Assembly (NCBI GenBank): GCA_035546295.1 | Contig: DATKBT010000099.1 | Coordinates: forward strand, 1 to 64,000 | Origin: DATKBT01 sp035546295 | Lineage (GTDB): Bacteria > Acidobacteriota > Thermoanaerobaculia > Multivoradales > Multivoraceae | Reading direction: 5' to 3' | Length of the DNA stretch: 64,000 nt | Shown here: piece after piece, positions 26,605-35,646 of the stretch | Layout of the letters: each line of letters starts with the position of its first letter | Numbering within the stretch: the first letter of the stretch is position 1 | Notes under the pieces: model-generated | Database searches by the model: none | The model's input: only the letters and a program-made list of their open reading frames with translations | Told to the model about the DNA's origin: nothing | Made by a program: the position numbers and the translations under genes

Positions 26605-27924
26605 CTAGCCTCCCGTCGATGACCTCGTGTCGTGCGGCGGCGCTTTCTTCTTCGCGATGCTGCGGGCGAGCGCATCGCCGGCGGCGCGCGTGAGCTCGAG
26701 GAGCTGCGCGATCGGAGCGCCGACCACCCCGTCGTCGCCGTTGTCGAGGTAGAGGAAGCTGACGATGCGCTCACCGATCGTGATCGGCAGGATGCAGCAG
26801 CCGCACGGCGCCTTGCCGCCGAGCACGCGGGTGAGTTGCTCGGCCGCGGGGCCCGGCGGGAGCGGCCCGAGCCAGAACTCGGAGCCCTTGAGCAGGGATA
26901 GGAAGGGAGAGCAGGTGCCAGCCGAGAAGTTCACGGCGGCGAGCTGTCGTGGGACGATCCCTCGGCCGTCTCCCTTCCAGCCGAGGACGCGCTCGGCGCG
27001 AAGCGCCAGGATCAGCCGGCGGCGGAACAGACCCGCGCAGCCGCCGAGCAGGATGGTCGCGACCGAGTCGCGGTCGTCGGCCTGGTGGAGCCACTGGATC
27101 GTACGGTTGGTTCCCTTGCGGATCGGATCGCCGAGGTTGTCGTCGGGCTTCCCGATGACGGCTTCGGTATTCGGTCCCTCGAGGATTGCCGAGGTCTCGC
27201 CCGTGTTCTGGCCGCCGAGGAGCTGCTGGATCCGCCCCAGCGGGCGCGACGCGATCGGCTCCTGGGCGGTCGAGAGCACCGCGGGATCCCCCGGCGAGGT
27301 CGGTAGTGGGAAGGCGGCGCGGGGACCCGGTCCGCGCAGGAGCGCCAGTCCGGGAGAGGCGGGGGAGGGCTCCCTGGCCGGGGGCTGCGGCGCCGGCGGG
27401 CTGTAGGTGTCCTGATTGGCGGGCTCGGGCGGATCGCCGCGGTCGAGTCGCTCGACCAGCTTGAGGATGCGCGCCGGGCACTGAACGCCGTAGTGCTTGT
27501 GGAGCGCGGCCTCGACCCGCACGTCGAGAGCCAGGAAGGTGCGGGTGAGGCAGGAGGTGGCGAGCGCGATCTCGTTCTCGATCGCGATGTCGCCGGGCTG
27601 GGGGGAGGCCAGGCACAGGGTGTTGCCGCGGATCGCGAACGGCACGACGCCGTAGCGGCGCGCGAGCGACACCGGCAGGCGCTGGATGATCGCCGGCTCG
27701 ATGCGGGCCAGATCGTGGCCGTAGACCACCGGAGTCTCGAGCTGGCGCCCCACCGCGGTCAGCAGCTCGGCCTCGTCGACCACGCCCATCTCGAGCAGGT
27801 TCGCGCCGAGCGTCCCTCCCACCAGGCGCTGGCGATCGAGGGCCTGGCGCAACCGCGACGCGCTGATCAGGCCCTCCTCCAACAGGAGCTCGCCGAGTCG
27901 TGGTCGATCGAAGCGATTTCTCAC
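26605..27924 (-). CDS. MshEN-domain protein with C-terminal GAF-like domain
   Basis: 439 aa, cytoplasmic. Residues ~8-150 match the GspE/MshE N-terminal (MshEN) domain, which binds c-di-GMP in some type II secretion and pilus ATPases: RLGELLLEEGLISASRLRQA with the conserved RxGxxL spacing, then RLPVSLARRYGVVPFAI. A Pro-rich linker (~165-215) leads to a C-terminal alpha/beta domain with GERIVSFLYLDNGDD, which looks GAF-like. There is no ATPase. Probably a signalling adaptor that senses c-di-GMP, by analogy. Convergent with the FAH gene. An imperfect hairpin (AGCGGG/CCCGCT) lies in the 46-bp gap. Confidence 0.75.
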   Translation of the reverse strand: MRNRFDRPRLGELLLEEGLISASRLRQALDRQRLVGGTLGANLLEMGVVDEAELLTAVGRQLETPVVYGHDLARIEPAIIQRLPVSLARRYGVVPFAIRGNTLCLASPQPGDIAIENEIALATSCLTRTFLALDVRVEAALHKHYGVQCPARILKLVERLDRGDPPEPANQDTYSPPAPQPPAREPSPASPGLALLRGPGPRAAFPLPTSPGDPAVLSTAQEPIASRPLGRIQQLLGGQNTGETSAILEGPNTEAVIGKPDDNLGDPIRKGTNRTIQWLHQADDRDSVATILLGGCAGLFRRRLILALRAERVLGWKGDGRGIVPRQLAAVNFSAGTCSPFLSLLKGSEFWLGPLPPGPAAEQLTRVLGGKAPCGCCILPITIGERIVSFLYLDNGDDGVVGAPIAQLLELTRAAGDALARSIAKKKAPPHDTRSSTGG

Positions 27925-28000
27925 CGGCGCCTTGTCCTCATTCGATGGTCAACGCGCGGAGTCTATCGCGAGCCTGCTCCGCGTGGGACAGAATGGGTCC

Positions 28001-30508
28001 ATGCGATCATCGACGTTGGGTGCTCTCGTGGTGGTGACGGGTCTGTTCGGCTTGGCGTCGCCGGCGGCGGCGCAGCGGCAGGAGAGCTATCGGGTCGTCG
28101 GTCTCGAAGCGCCGGCCGAGATCCTGGTCGACCGCTGGGGCGTCCCCCACCTCTACGCGGCGTCGTTCGACGACGTCTTCTTCCTGCAGGGCTGGAACGC
28201 GGCGCGCGACCGCCTCTGGCAGCTCGACCTCTGGAAGCGGCGCGGCGAGGGCCGGCTCGCCGAGGTCTTCGGTCCGAGCTTCGTCGAACAGGACCGCGCG
28301 GCACGCCTCCTGCTTTACCGCGGCGACATGTACGCCGAATGGCTCGCCTACGCGTCGGACACCAAGCGGATCGTGAGCGCCTTCGTCGCCGGCGTGAACG
28401 CCTTCATCGAGCTCACCGACCAGCAGCCCGAGCTGCTGCCGTTCGAGTTCCGGGCCCTCGAGTACCCGCCGCTCCGCTGGACGCCCGAGACCGTCGTGCG
28501 CATCCGCAGCCACGGGCTCCTGCGCAACGTCTCGAGCGAGGTGCGGCGGGCGCGGACCCTGCGCGACCTGGGGCTCGAACGCGGCCGCCGGGCCCTGTTC
28601 TACCGCGACCGGCTCGAGCCCGAACGACCGCTCGAGATCCCCGACGGGCTGGCGCTCGAGGACGTCCCCGACGAGGTGCTCGACGTGTACGAGCTGGGCA
28701 CCCGCCGGGTCACCTTCCCCGAGGACCTCCTGACGACTCTCGGGCTGGCGCCGCCCGGCGGCGCGGCCGCCCGGGCTTCGATGCCGATCGCGGATCCCGC
28801 GCAGCTCACGCCGGAGCAGCGACGTGAGGTGATCGGCAGCAACAACTGGGCGGTGGCGGCCAGCCGCACCGCGACGGGCCGGCCGTTGCTGGCCGACGAT
28901 CCGCACCGCTCGCTGTCGCTGCCGTCGCTGCGCTACCTGGTGCATCTCGCCGCGCCCGGCGTCGACGTCGTCGGCGCCGGCGAGCCGGCGTTGCCGGGCG
29001 TCTCGATCGGCCACAACGGCACGATGGCGTTCGGGCTCACGATCTTCGGGATCGACCAGGAGGACCTCTACGTCTACGAGACCCGGCCGGAGGACCCGCT
29101 CGACGTCCGGTACCGGGGACGCTGGGAGCCGATGACGGTCGTCCGAGAGCGCATCGACGTGCGCGGGGGGGAACCGGTCGAGGTCGAGCTCCGCTTCACA
29201 CGCCACGGACCGGTGCTGCACGAGGATTTCGACCGCCGGCGCGCTCATGCGCTGCGCGCTGCCTGGCTCGAGCCCGGAATGGCGCCCTACCTGGGCAGCA
29301 TCGAGCTGATGCGCGCGCGCGACTGGGACGAGTTTCTGGCGGCCATGAACCGCTGGGGGGCGCCGTCCGAGAACCAGGTGTACGCCGACACTTCGGGCAA
29401 CATCGGTTGGAAGCCGGGCGGCCGCAGCCCCCGGCGGGTCGGCTGGGACGGCCTGTTGCCGGTGCCCGGAGACGGGCGCTACGAGTGGGCCGGGTACCGG
29501 GACATGGACGAGCTGCCGGTCGAGAGCAATCCGGCGCGGGGCTGGGTGGCGACCGCCAACCAGATGAACCTGCCTCCGGGATTCTCGGATCCCACCGGCT
29601 ACGAGTGGGCGGCGCCGTTCCGCCATCAGCGCATCGCGGAGGTGCTCGAGACCACCCCAGCGCTCACCGTCGAGCAGGCCGTGGCCCTCCAGACGGACTT
29701 CCTGTCGGTGCCCGCCCGCCGCCTGGTCGCCCTGATCGAGGGGATCTCGGCGCCGGAGGGGAGCTCCGCGGCGCGCGCGCTGGCGCTGCTCCAAGGTTGG
29801 GACGGCGTGCTGTCGGCGGGCTCGGGAGCCGCGGCGCTGTTCGAGATCTGGTTCCGGAGGTTCCTGGGCGAGACCCTGCTCGAGCGCGTCGAGCTCGACG
29901 AGGCCGTCCGCGAGGCGGTGGGCCGGCCGGACTCGGCGATCCTGCTCGACGTGCTCGAGGGGAAGCTCGCGGTTCCGAGCCATGTCCCGGACTCTTGGGC
30001 CCGTCTCGATCGCTCGCTGGTCGAGACGGTGGTCGCCGACAGCCTAGAGCTCGCCTGGGAGGAGTCCGTGGCGCTGCTCGGCGAGGACGCGCGACGATGG
30101 TCCTGGGGGGAGCTGCACCGGGTCGCGCTGAGTCATCCCCTGGCGCACCTGTCGACGGCGCCGGACGGGGGGAGCCTCGAGGTCGGGCCGCTGCCGCGCG
30201 GCGGCAGCGGCGACACCGTCGGCAACACCTCGTATCGGACCGACACCTTCCGGCAGCGGTCGGGGGCGAGCTTCCGGATGGTCGTCGACGTCGGCGCCTG
30301 GGACCGTTCGGTGGCGATGAGCTCGCCGGGACAATCGGGCGATCCGGCGAGCCCACACTGGGACGACCTGTTCCCCGAGTGGGCGGCGGATCGGGCGTTC
30401 CCGCTGCTCTACTCGCGGGATCGCATCGAGGCGGAGACGACGCTGCGCATCGAGCTCGAGCCGGCCTCTGCCGACAGCTCCGCCGAGAGCTCGAGCGCCG
30501 GCCGATGA
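28001..30508 (+). CDS. Penicillin acylase family (Ntn) hydrolase
   Basis: 835 aa from ATG 28001; the earlier in-frame ATG at 27932 would place ~23 non-signal residues before the signal peptide (TLGALVVVTGLFGLASPAAA). Alpha-chain hallmarks: VDRWGVPHLYA and FLQGWNAARDRLWQLDLWKR. Autoproteolysis should expose the Ser of EVIGSNNWAVAASRT as N-terminal nucleophile of the beta chain, followed by DDPHRSLSLPSLRYLVHLA. Length and order match periplasmic penicillin G / acyl-homoserine-lactone acylases. The substrate cannot be told. The stop overlaps the next start (ATGA). Confidence 0.92.
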   Translation: MRSSTLGALVVVTGLFGLASPAAAQRQESYRVVGLEAPAEILVDRWGVPHLYAASFDDVFFLQGWNAARDRLWQLDLWKRRGEGRLAEVFGPSFVEQDRAARLLLYRGDMYAEWLAYASDTKRIVSAFVAGVNAFIELTDQQPELLPFEFRALEYPPLRWTPETVVRIRSHGLLRNVSSEVRRARTLRDLGLERGRRALFYRDRLEPERPLEIPDGLALEDVPDEVLDVYELGTRRVTFPEDLLTTLGLAPPGGAAARASMPIADPAQLTPEQRREVIGSNNWAVAASRTATGRPLLADDPHRSLSLPSLRYLVHLAAPGVDVVGAGEPALPGVSIGHNGTMAFGLTIFGIDQEDLYVYETRPEDPLDVRYRGRWEPMTVVRERIDVRGGEPVEVELRFTRHGPVLHEDFDRRRAHALRAAWLEPGMAPYLGSIELMRARDWDEFLAAMNRWGAPSENQVYADTSGNIGWKPGGRSPRRVGWDGLLPVPGDGRYEWAGYRDMDELPVESNPARGWVATANQMNLPPGFSDPTGYEWAAPFRHQRIAEVLETTPALTVEQAVALQTDFLSVPARRLVALIEGISAPEGSSAARALALLQGWDGVLSAGSGAAALFEIWFRRFLGETLLERVELDEAVREAVGRPDSAILLDVLEGKLAVPSHVPDSWARLDRSLVETVVADSLELAWEESVALLGEDARRWSWGELHRVALSHPLAHLSTAPDGGSLEVGPLPRGGSGDTVGNTSYRTDTFRQRSGASFRMVVDVGAWDRSVAMSSPGQSGDPASPHWDDLFPEWAADRAFPLLYSRDRIEAETTLRIELEPASADSSAESSSAGR

Positions 30509-31422
30509 GCGAACGCTCCTCGAGCGAGGTGCCACCTCTCCGCTACGAGGTGGAGAACGGACGTGCGCGGCTGACCCTCGATCGTCCCGAGAAGCGCAAC
30601 GCGCTCTCCTTCGAGCTCCTCCAGCAGCTCCACGACGCGCTCTGGCGCGCCGACGACGACACCCGGGTCCACGTGATCGTCATCAGGGGCGCCGGCTCCT
30701 GCTTCAGCGCCGGCTACGACCTCTCGGGGATGGGATCGCCGGGGCCGGACGCCGGATCGAGGCGCGGCTCGGAGGCGCTCGACGACGACATCTGGCAGCT
30801 CGAGCGGGCCCAGCGCCTGCGCATGGCGATCTTCGACGTCCACAAGCCCGTCATCGCGCAGGTCCACGGTCACTGCCTGGCGGGCGGCACCGACGTCGCG
30901 CTGCTCTGCGACCTGGTGATCGCGGCCGATGATGCGGTCTTCGGGTTCCCGCCGGCGCGCGACCTCGGCTCGCTGCCGACGCAGATGTGGCTCTACCACG
31001 TCGGACCGCAGTGGGCGAAGCGGCTGCTGCTCACCGGCGACACGATCACGGGTCGCGAGGCCGCCAGCATCGGGCTGGTGCTCAAGGCGGTTCCGCAGCG
31101 CCATCTCGAGGCCGAGGTCGAGGGGCTGGCCGACCGCATGGCGCGTATCGACCCGCACCTGCTGGCGGTCAACAAGCGGGTGCTCAACGTGGGTCTCGAG
31201 CTGATGGGCGCGCGCACGCTTCAACGACTCGCCGCCGAGTACGACGGGCGCGGGCACCGGACCGCCGCGGCCCGAGGCTTCGTGGAGACGGTGCGCCGCG
31301 AAGGCCTGAAGGAGGCGTTCCGGCGCCGCGACGACGGCTTCGGCGACGGCCGGGCGCGGGTGGACGGGCCAGAGCTGCGCGACGAGGAGGGGCGGCTGCT
31401 CGATCCCTCCGGAGAGCCGTGA
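30505..31422 (+). CDS. Enoyl-CoA hydratase/isomerase family protein
   Basis: 305 aa, starting inside the acylase stop (ATGA). Crotonase fold: LTLDRPEKRNALSFELLQQL, the oxyanion residues in CFSAGYDLSGMG and HCLAGGTDVALLCDL, and FGFPPARDLGSLPTQMWLY where many hydratases have the catalytic Glu. The catalytic Glu positions are replaced, so hydratase activity is doubtful; it may be an isomerase- or thioesterase-type member. The C-terminal RREGLKEAFRRRDDGFGDG tail is typical of larger actinobacterial-type members. Coupling to an acylase suggests that the fatty acyl product enters CoA metabolism. Confidence 0.85.
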   Translation: MSERSSSEVPPLRYEVENGRARLTLDRPEKRNALSFELLQQLHDALWRADDDTRVHVIVIRGAGSCFSAGYDLSGMGSPGPDAGSRRGSEALDDDIWQLERAQRLRMAIFDVHKPVIAQVHGHCLAGGTDVALLCDLVIAADDAVFGFPPARDLGSLPTQMWLYHVGPQWAKRLLLTGDTITGREAASIGLVLKAVPQRHLEAEVEGLADRMARIDPHLLAVNKRVLNVGLELMGARTLQRLAAEYDGRGHRTAAARGFVETVRREGLKEAFRRRDDGFGDGRARVDGPELRDEEGRLLDPSGEP

Positions 31423-31547
31423 CGGAGTCTTCGTCGTACGAGTCGGTCCGCATGCCGGGCCACCCGGACTGTCCGCTGTGCGGTCCCCTGTACGCGGCCG
31501 AGTGCGAACGGAGGATGGCTGAGGCGACGCGGACACGAGCGATGTGA
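31419..31547 (+). CDS. 42-aa Cys-containing peptide gene
   Basis: Starts at GTG 31419, overlapping the stop of the hydratase gene (GTGA). The peptide contains HPDCPLCGPLYAAECERR, that is Cys-x2-Cys plus a third Cys, a possible metal or thiol site. No family recognised. The overlap, the third gene in a row with this spacing, is the main support. Confidence 0.45.
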   Translation: MTESSSYESVRMPGHPDCPLCGPLYAAECERRMAEATRTRAM

Positions 31548-31656
31548 GGCCGGAGCAAGGGTGTTCACCAACGGGACGGTCGTGCGTCTGGACCTCTGGA
31601 ATCTCAGATCGCGGCGGGCCGCATCCGCGGCTCGCGACCGGACCGAGGAGAACCTC

Positions 31657-31884
31657 ATGAGCCCCGACAGCTTGGAGCCGATCGCCGTCTCGGTGATCTT
31701 CGTCACCCTCATCGTCTCGGTGGCCGGTGTCCTCCGGCACGGGTTGCGGGTTCGCCAACAACGCCTGCTGGCGGACCTGAGAGTGTGGGCCTGCGCGAAG
31801 CGAGTGTACGGGTCCTCCTGCTGCGAGCGCGCCGCCGTCTCGCCGGAGTTCTCCAGGGCGAGGGGATCGGACCGGAGGTGCTGA
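31657..31884 (+). CDS. Small single-helix membrane protein
   Basis: 75 aa from ATG 31657, preceded by GAGGAG at a good distance. The frame opens at 31561, but the upstream part is not protein-like. One membrane helix (PIAVSVIFVTLIVSVAGVLR) is followed by a basic cytoplasmic stretch (HGLRVRQQRLLADLRVWACA) and a Cys pair (SSCCERA). No family assigned. Confidence 0.55.
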   Translation: MSPDSLEPIAVSVIFVTLIVSVAGVLRHGLRVRQQRLLADLRVWACAKRVYGSSCCERAAVSPEFSRARGSDRRC

Positions 31885-31929
31885 CGTGAGGCGCGACGGC
31901 GCAGACGAGGGTTGGGTCGACCTCGCGAT

Positions 31930-31983
31930 CGGCCGAGCGGGGGCTCGGCCGGTACAACGATCGGCCGAGCGGGAGCTCGGCCG
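31930..31983. repeat. Two tandem 22-bp hairpins between convergent genes
   Basis: CGGCCGAGC/GCTCGGCCG with a 4-nt loop occurs at 31930-31951 and again at 31962-31983, a 32-bp direct repeat. The position between the stop of the small membrane protein and the stop of the hydrolase suggests a double bidirectional terminator or a REP doublet. No T-run. Confidence 0.65.
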
Positions 31984-32029
31984 CTACAGAAGAAGGAACG
32001 ACTCGACGGGGAATCCGCGGACGCGTCTG

Positions 32030-33121
32030 CTACCCCTCGTCCTTCCCTCCGAGGTGCCGGTCGAACCACTCGATCTCGAGCTTCATCGCGCGCGCGAGGG
32101 CGTCGCCGCGGTAGATGTCGTAGTGGCCGATGTCGTGGAAGACGTGGTACTCGGTGGGAATGCCGCGCTCCTTCAGCATCTGGTGCGCCCTGCCGGCGTG
32201 CTCCTCGATGTCGAAGTAGTGCTCGTTCTCGGCGTCGATGAACAGCACCGGCGCCGTGATGCCCTCGACCTGCTCGAGCGCGACGAAGTCGACGAAGCGC
32301 TCGTAGTACGGAGTGCCGCGCAGCCCCTCAGGCTTGTCGGCGTCGAGCGGCACCGGCGGGCGATCGCCGCGCACGCGCTCGATCTTCTCGCGGTGCAGCG
32401 CGTCGAGGGTCTCGCCCCGCTCGGCGTAGCTCTCGACCAGGCCCGAGCGTTGGTCCATCGGACCGACCTGGGCGACCACCGCCTTCACCCGCTCGTCGAT
32501 GCCGGCGCGCCAGACGACGTGCCCGCCGCCGAAGCTCGAGCCCCAGATGCCGATGCGCTCGGGATCGACGATCTGCTCGCCCTCGACGAACGTGATCGCG
32601 GCGTCGATGTCCTCCTGCTGGTCGAGCGGATCGACGATCTCGCGCACCGCCCGCGCTTTCACCGTCACGAACCCGTCGTCGTCGGGGTTCGGCATCGGGC
32701 CCTCGACGATCAGCCGCGAGTCGCTCTCCCCCCACCCGCGGTAGTCGAAGGCGAGCACGACGTAGCCGGCCGCCGCGAACTGCGGCGCTATTTGCTGGTT
32801 GAGGTGCTGCTTGGTCCCTCCCCAGCCGTGGCAGAGGACGATCGCGGGCAGCTTCTCCCCGTCGTCTCCGGTCTCGGCGGCGGCGGCCGACTTCGGGTAG
32901 AAGAGGTCGCCTGCGAGCCGGGTGCCGTCGGACCAGAAGGAGACGGGGCGGCGGACGAGGGTGGGGAAGCCGTCGACGGGCTGCTCCGTCGCGTCCTCGG
33001 TCGTGATCGCCGCTTCGATGGTGGCCTCGGCCAGCGCCGCAGGACTCGGCAGGCCGAGGAGCAGGGCGACGACGAAGGCTCCCCGCACGAGCGGAACGAG
33101 CGGCTGGCGTGGTCGGTTCAT
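32030..33121 (-). CDS. Secreted alpha/beta hydrolase (dienelactone hydrolase-like)
   Basis: 363 aa from ATG 33121, set by a strong GGGAGG five bases upstream; the earlier in-frame starts lack one. Signal peptide (GAFVVALLLGLPSPAALA). Alpha/beta-hydrolase features: the oxyanion HGWGG, VVLAFDYRGWGESD, the nucleophile Ser in GIWGSSFGGG, the acid in VLFIDAENEHYFD, and His in FHDIGHYDIY. The lid-like middle part (QQEDIDAAITFVEGE) resembles acyl-peptidase/X-Pro dipeptidase relatives. Probably a periplasmic esterase or peptidase. TACAAT (33163-33158) is a possible -10. Confidence 0.88.
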   Translation of the reverse strand: MNRPRQPLVPLVRGAFVVALLLGLPSPAALAEATIEAAITTEDATEQPVDGFPTLVRRPVSFWSDGTRLAGDLFYPKSAAAAETGDDGEKLPAIVLCHGWGGTKQHLNQQIAPQFAAAGYVVLAFDYRGWGESDSRLIVEGPMPNPDDDGFVTVKARAVREIVDPLDQQEDIDAAITFVEGEQIVDPERIGIWGSSFGGGHVVWRAGIDERVKAVVAQVGPMDQRSGLVESYAERGETLDALHREKIERVRGDRPPVPLDADKPEGLRGTPYYERFVDFVALEQVEGITAPVLFIDAENEHYFDIEEHAGRAHQMLKERGIPTEYHVFHDIGHYDIYRGDALARAMKLEIEWFDRHLGGKDEG

Positions 33122-33258
33122 CGTGACCTCCCGGGTCGGATCGGAGTGCGTGGCGTCATTGTAGACCCCAGGTCTGCTCACCGTTGGGTCAGCCGAAGGG
33201 ATCGGGGACGCGTGCATCGCAACACCCACCTTCCATCGATGCCCACCGCGCTCGACAC

Positions 33259-33930
33259 TCAGCTCGCGGGAGGATGGAACGGTTTTGGTGTCTCCGCATC
33301 CATCCACGATCGGAGCGCTCGATCGAGCCAAACCTCGACTGCCTCCAGGCTGACCGCCCGCGGCACCTCCACGGGGCATCCCGGGAGCTCACGCTCGACA
33401 TCGTCGGCGAGGACATCGCCGACAAGGACATCGCCGACGAGGACATCGTCGACGAGGACATCGCCGACGAGGACCAGCACGGGTCTGCCGTAGCGCAGCG
33501 CGAGTCGCACCTCGCTCACCGTCCCAGCACCTCCCGCGAGCGCGATCACCGCGTCGGCGGAGAGGACGTTGAGGTGGTTTCTCGAGTCGTGGTCCCCACC
33601 GCGCTCGCCGCGCGCCGGGAGGTGGGTGCGGATCGCCAGCTCGACGAACGGGTTGGGGTAGCCCGCCGGCGGCTCACCGGTCTCGGCGTCGCCGGGGAGG
33701 ACGGCGAGCGCGAGGCCGCCGCGGCCCGGGGTCTCGACGAACGCCCGTGACACCGCCGCCATGACGCCGAGCCCGCCGCCGGTGAGCAGGTGGCAACCGC
33801 GGCGCGCGAGGAGCTCGCCGAGCGTTCGACAGCGCTCGGCGACGGCGCGTCGCAGCGGCTCCGTGCCGCTGCCGAGGACCCCGACCACCGGCCGCCTGAC
33901 CGGGCCGCCGCTGTTACAGTCCGCGCACAT
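33259..33930 (-). CDS. LOG / TIGR00725-like Rossmann protein with a repeat insert
   Basis: 223 aa from ATG 33930. Rossmann-type nucleotide/sugar-phosphate binding: VVGVLGSG at the N-terminus, LLTGGGLGVMAAVSRAF, then DAVIALAGGAGTVSE. This is the GGxGTxxE motif of lysine decarboxylase-like (LOG) phosphoribohydrolases. An insert of about 25 residues made of VLVGD/VLVDD/VLADD units from a 15-bp tandem repeat breaks the core beta strand near residues 152-180. The ATG overlaps the ATG of the divergent acyl-CoA synthetase by two bases; an internal GTG at the VVGVLGSG segment would separate them. Confidence 0.75.
   Translation of the reverse strand: MCADCNSGGPVRRPVVGVLGSGTEPLRRAVAERCRTLGELLARRGCHLLTGGGLGVMAAVSRAFVETPGRGGLALAVLPGDAETGEPPAGYPNPFVELAIRTHLPARGERGGDHDSRNHLNVLSADAVIALAGGAGTVSEVRLALRYGRPVLVLVGDVLVDDVLVGDVLVGDVLADDVERELPGCPVEVPRAVSLEAVEVWLDRALRSWMDAETPKPFHPPAS
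33397..33471. repeat. Five 15-bp tandem repeats in the LOG-like gene
   Basis: Units of GACATCGCCGACGAG type (plus strand), 15 bp each, with one to three base changes between units. In frame in the minus-strand gene, giving five-residue repeats. Confidence 0.85.
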
Positions 33931-35608
33931 GCCTCGGGACCCCTCCCCGTACGACGAGCTGCCGAAGCTCGCGGCCAACCACGCGCCGCTCTCGCCGCTC
34001 TCCTTCCTACCACGGACTGCCGCGATCTGGCCCGATCGGCCGGCCATGATCCACGGCGCGATCCGGCGGACCTGGGCCGAGGAGTGGGAGCGCTGCCGGC
34101 GGCTCGCGGGCGCGCTGCGGGCGCGCGGGATCGGGCGCGGCGACACGGTCGGGATCCTGTCCCCGAACACCCCGGCGATGTTCGAGGCGCACTTCGGCGT
34201 GCCGGCGACCGGGGCGGTGCTCAACGCTCTCAACTATCGGCTCGACGCTGCCGGGATCGCGTTCATCCTCGAGCACTCCGACACCCGGCTGATGCTCGCC
34301 GACACCGAGCTGGCGCCGACCCTGGCCGAGGCGCGCGAGCGGCTCGGGCGCGAGCTCGAGGTGATCGACATCGACGATCCGGAGGGGCCCGACCAGGGGC
34401 ACGGCGAGCGCCTCGGGAAGGTCGAGTACGAGGAGCTGCTGGCGTCGGCGGAGCCGGTCGAGGAGTCGAAGTGGGAGCTTCCCGACGACGAGTGGCGGGC
34501 GGTCTCGCTCAACTACACCTCGGGCACCACGGGCAACCCCAAGGGCGTCGTCTACCACCACCGGGGCGCCTACCTCAATGCGCTCGGCAACGTGCTGACC
34601 TGGGGCATGGCGCAGCACCCCGTCTACCTGTGGACACTGCCGATGTTCCACTGCAACGGCTGGTGCTTCCCGTGGACGGTGACCGCGATGGGCGGCACGC
34701 ACGTCTGCCTGAGGAGGGTCGAGGCCGGGGCCGTCTATCGGGCCTTCGCCGAGCACGGTGTGACCCACCTGTGCGGCGCGCCGATCGTCATGCAGATGCT
34801 GCTCGGCGCCACCTCCGAGCAGCGGCGGCCGTTCGAGCAGCAGGTGCGCATGCTCACCGCGGCGGCACCGCCCCCCGCGGCGGTGCTCGCCGGGATGGCG
34901 AAGCTCGGCATCGAGGTCACCCACGTCTACGGCCTGACCGAGACCTACGGGCCCGCGGTCGTCTGCGCCTGGCAGGAGCCCTGGAACGAGCTTTCGATCG
35001 AGGAGCAGGCGCGGCTGCGCGCCCGCCAGGGCGTTCGCTCGCTGCCGCTCGAGGGGCTCGCGGTCGCAGACCCGAAGACGCTCGAGCCGGTGCCCGCCGA
35101 CGGCGAGACGATGGGCGAGGTGCTGTTTCGCGGCAATCTGGTGATGAAGGGCTACCTCGCCAACCCGCGGGCGACCGAGGAGGCGTTCGCGGGCGGGTGG
35201 TTCCACAGCGGGGATCTGGGAGTGCTCCACCCCGACGGCTACGCCGAGCTGCGCGACCGGTCGAAGGACATCATCATCTCCGGCGGCGAGAACATCTCGT
35301 CGATCGAGGTCGAGGGCGTGCTCTACCGGCATCCGGCGGTCGCCGCGGCCGCGGTCGTGGCCCGCCCCGACGAGCGCTGGGGAGAGACCCCCTGCGCCTT
35401 CGTGGAGCTCAACGTCGAGCTCGAGAGCGGCGTCGAGGGGACGGTCGACCTCGAGGCGACGGAGGAGGCGTTGATCGCGTTCTGCCGGGACCACCTCGCC
35501 CACTACAAGTGCCCGCGGTCGGTGGTCTTCGGCGAGCTTCCCAAGACCTCGACCGGCAAGATCCGGAAGGTGGAGCTGCGCGAACGGGCGCGCAGGGCCG
35601 CCGAGTAG
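33929..35608 (+). CDS. AMP-binding acyl-CoA synthetase
   Basis: 559 aa from ATG 33929. Adenylate-forming enzyme: the P-loop YTSGTTGNPKGVVYHH, LPMFHCNGWCFPW, the adenine pocket VYGLTETYGP, the hinge DRSKDIIISGGENISS, and the catalytic Lys in KTSTGKIRKVELR. The wording matches the medium/long-chain FadD-like (3-methylmercaptopropionyl-CoA ligase-like) group. Makes acyl-CoA from a fatty or aromatic acid, ATP and CoA in the cytoplasm. TACAGT at 33915 eight bases before the ATG could give a leaderless message. Confidence 0.93.
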   Translation: MPRDPSPYDELPKLAANHAPLSPLSFLPRTAAIWPDRPAMIHGAIRRTWAEEWERCRRLAGALRARGIGRGDTVGILSPNTPAMFEAHFGVPATGAVLNALNYRLDAAGIAFILEHSDTRLMLADTELAPTLAEARERLGRELEVIDIDDPEGPDQGHGERLGKVEYEELLASAEPVEESKWELPDDEWRAVSLNYTSGTTGNPKGVVYHHRGAYLNALGNVLTWGMAQHPVYLWTLPMFHCNGWCFPWTVTAMGGTHVCLRRVEAGAVYRAFAEHGVTHLCGAPIVMQMLLGATSEQRRPFEQQVRMLTAAAPPPAAVLAGMAKLGIEVTHVYGLTETYGPAVVCAWQEPWNELSIEEQARLRARQGVRSLPLEGLAVADPKTLEPVPADGETMGEVLFRGNLVMKGYLANPRATEEAFAGGWFHSGDLGVLHPDGYAELRDRSKDIIISGGENISSIEVEGVLYRHPAVAAAAVVARPDERWGETPCAFVELNVELESGVEGTVDLEATEEALIAFCRDHLAHYKCPRSVVFGELPKTSTGKIRKVELRERARRAAE

Positions 35609-35646
35609 GGCCGCCGAGTCGAGGGCGATCCCGAGGCCGAACGATC

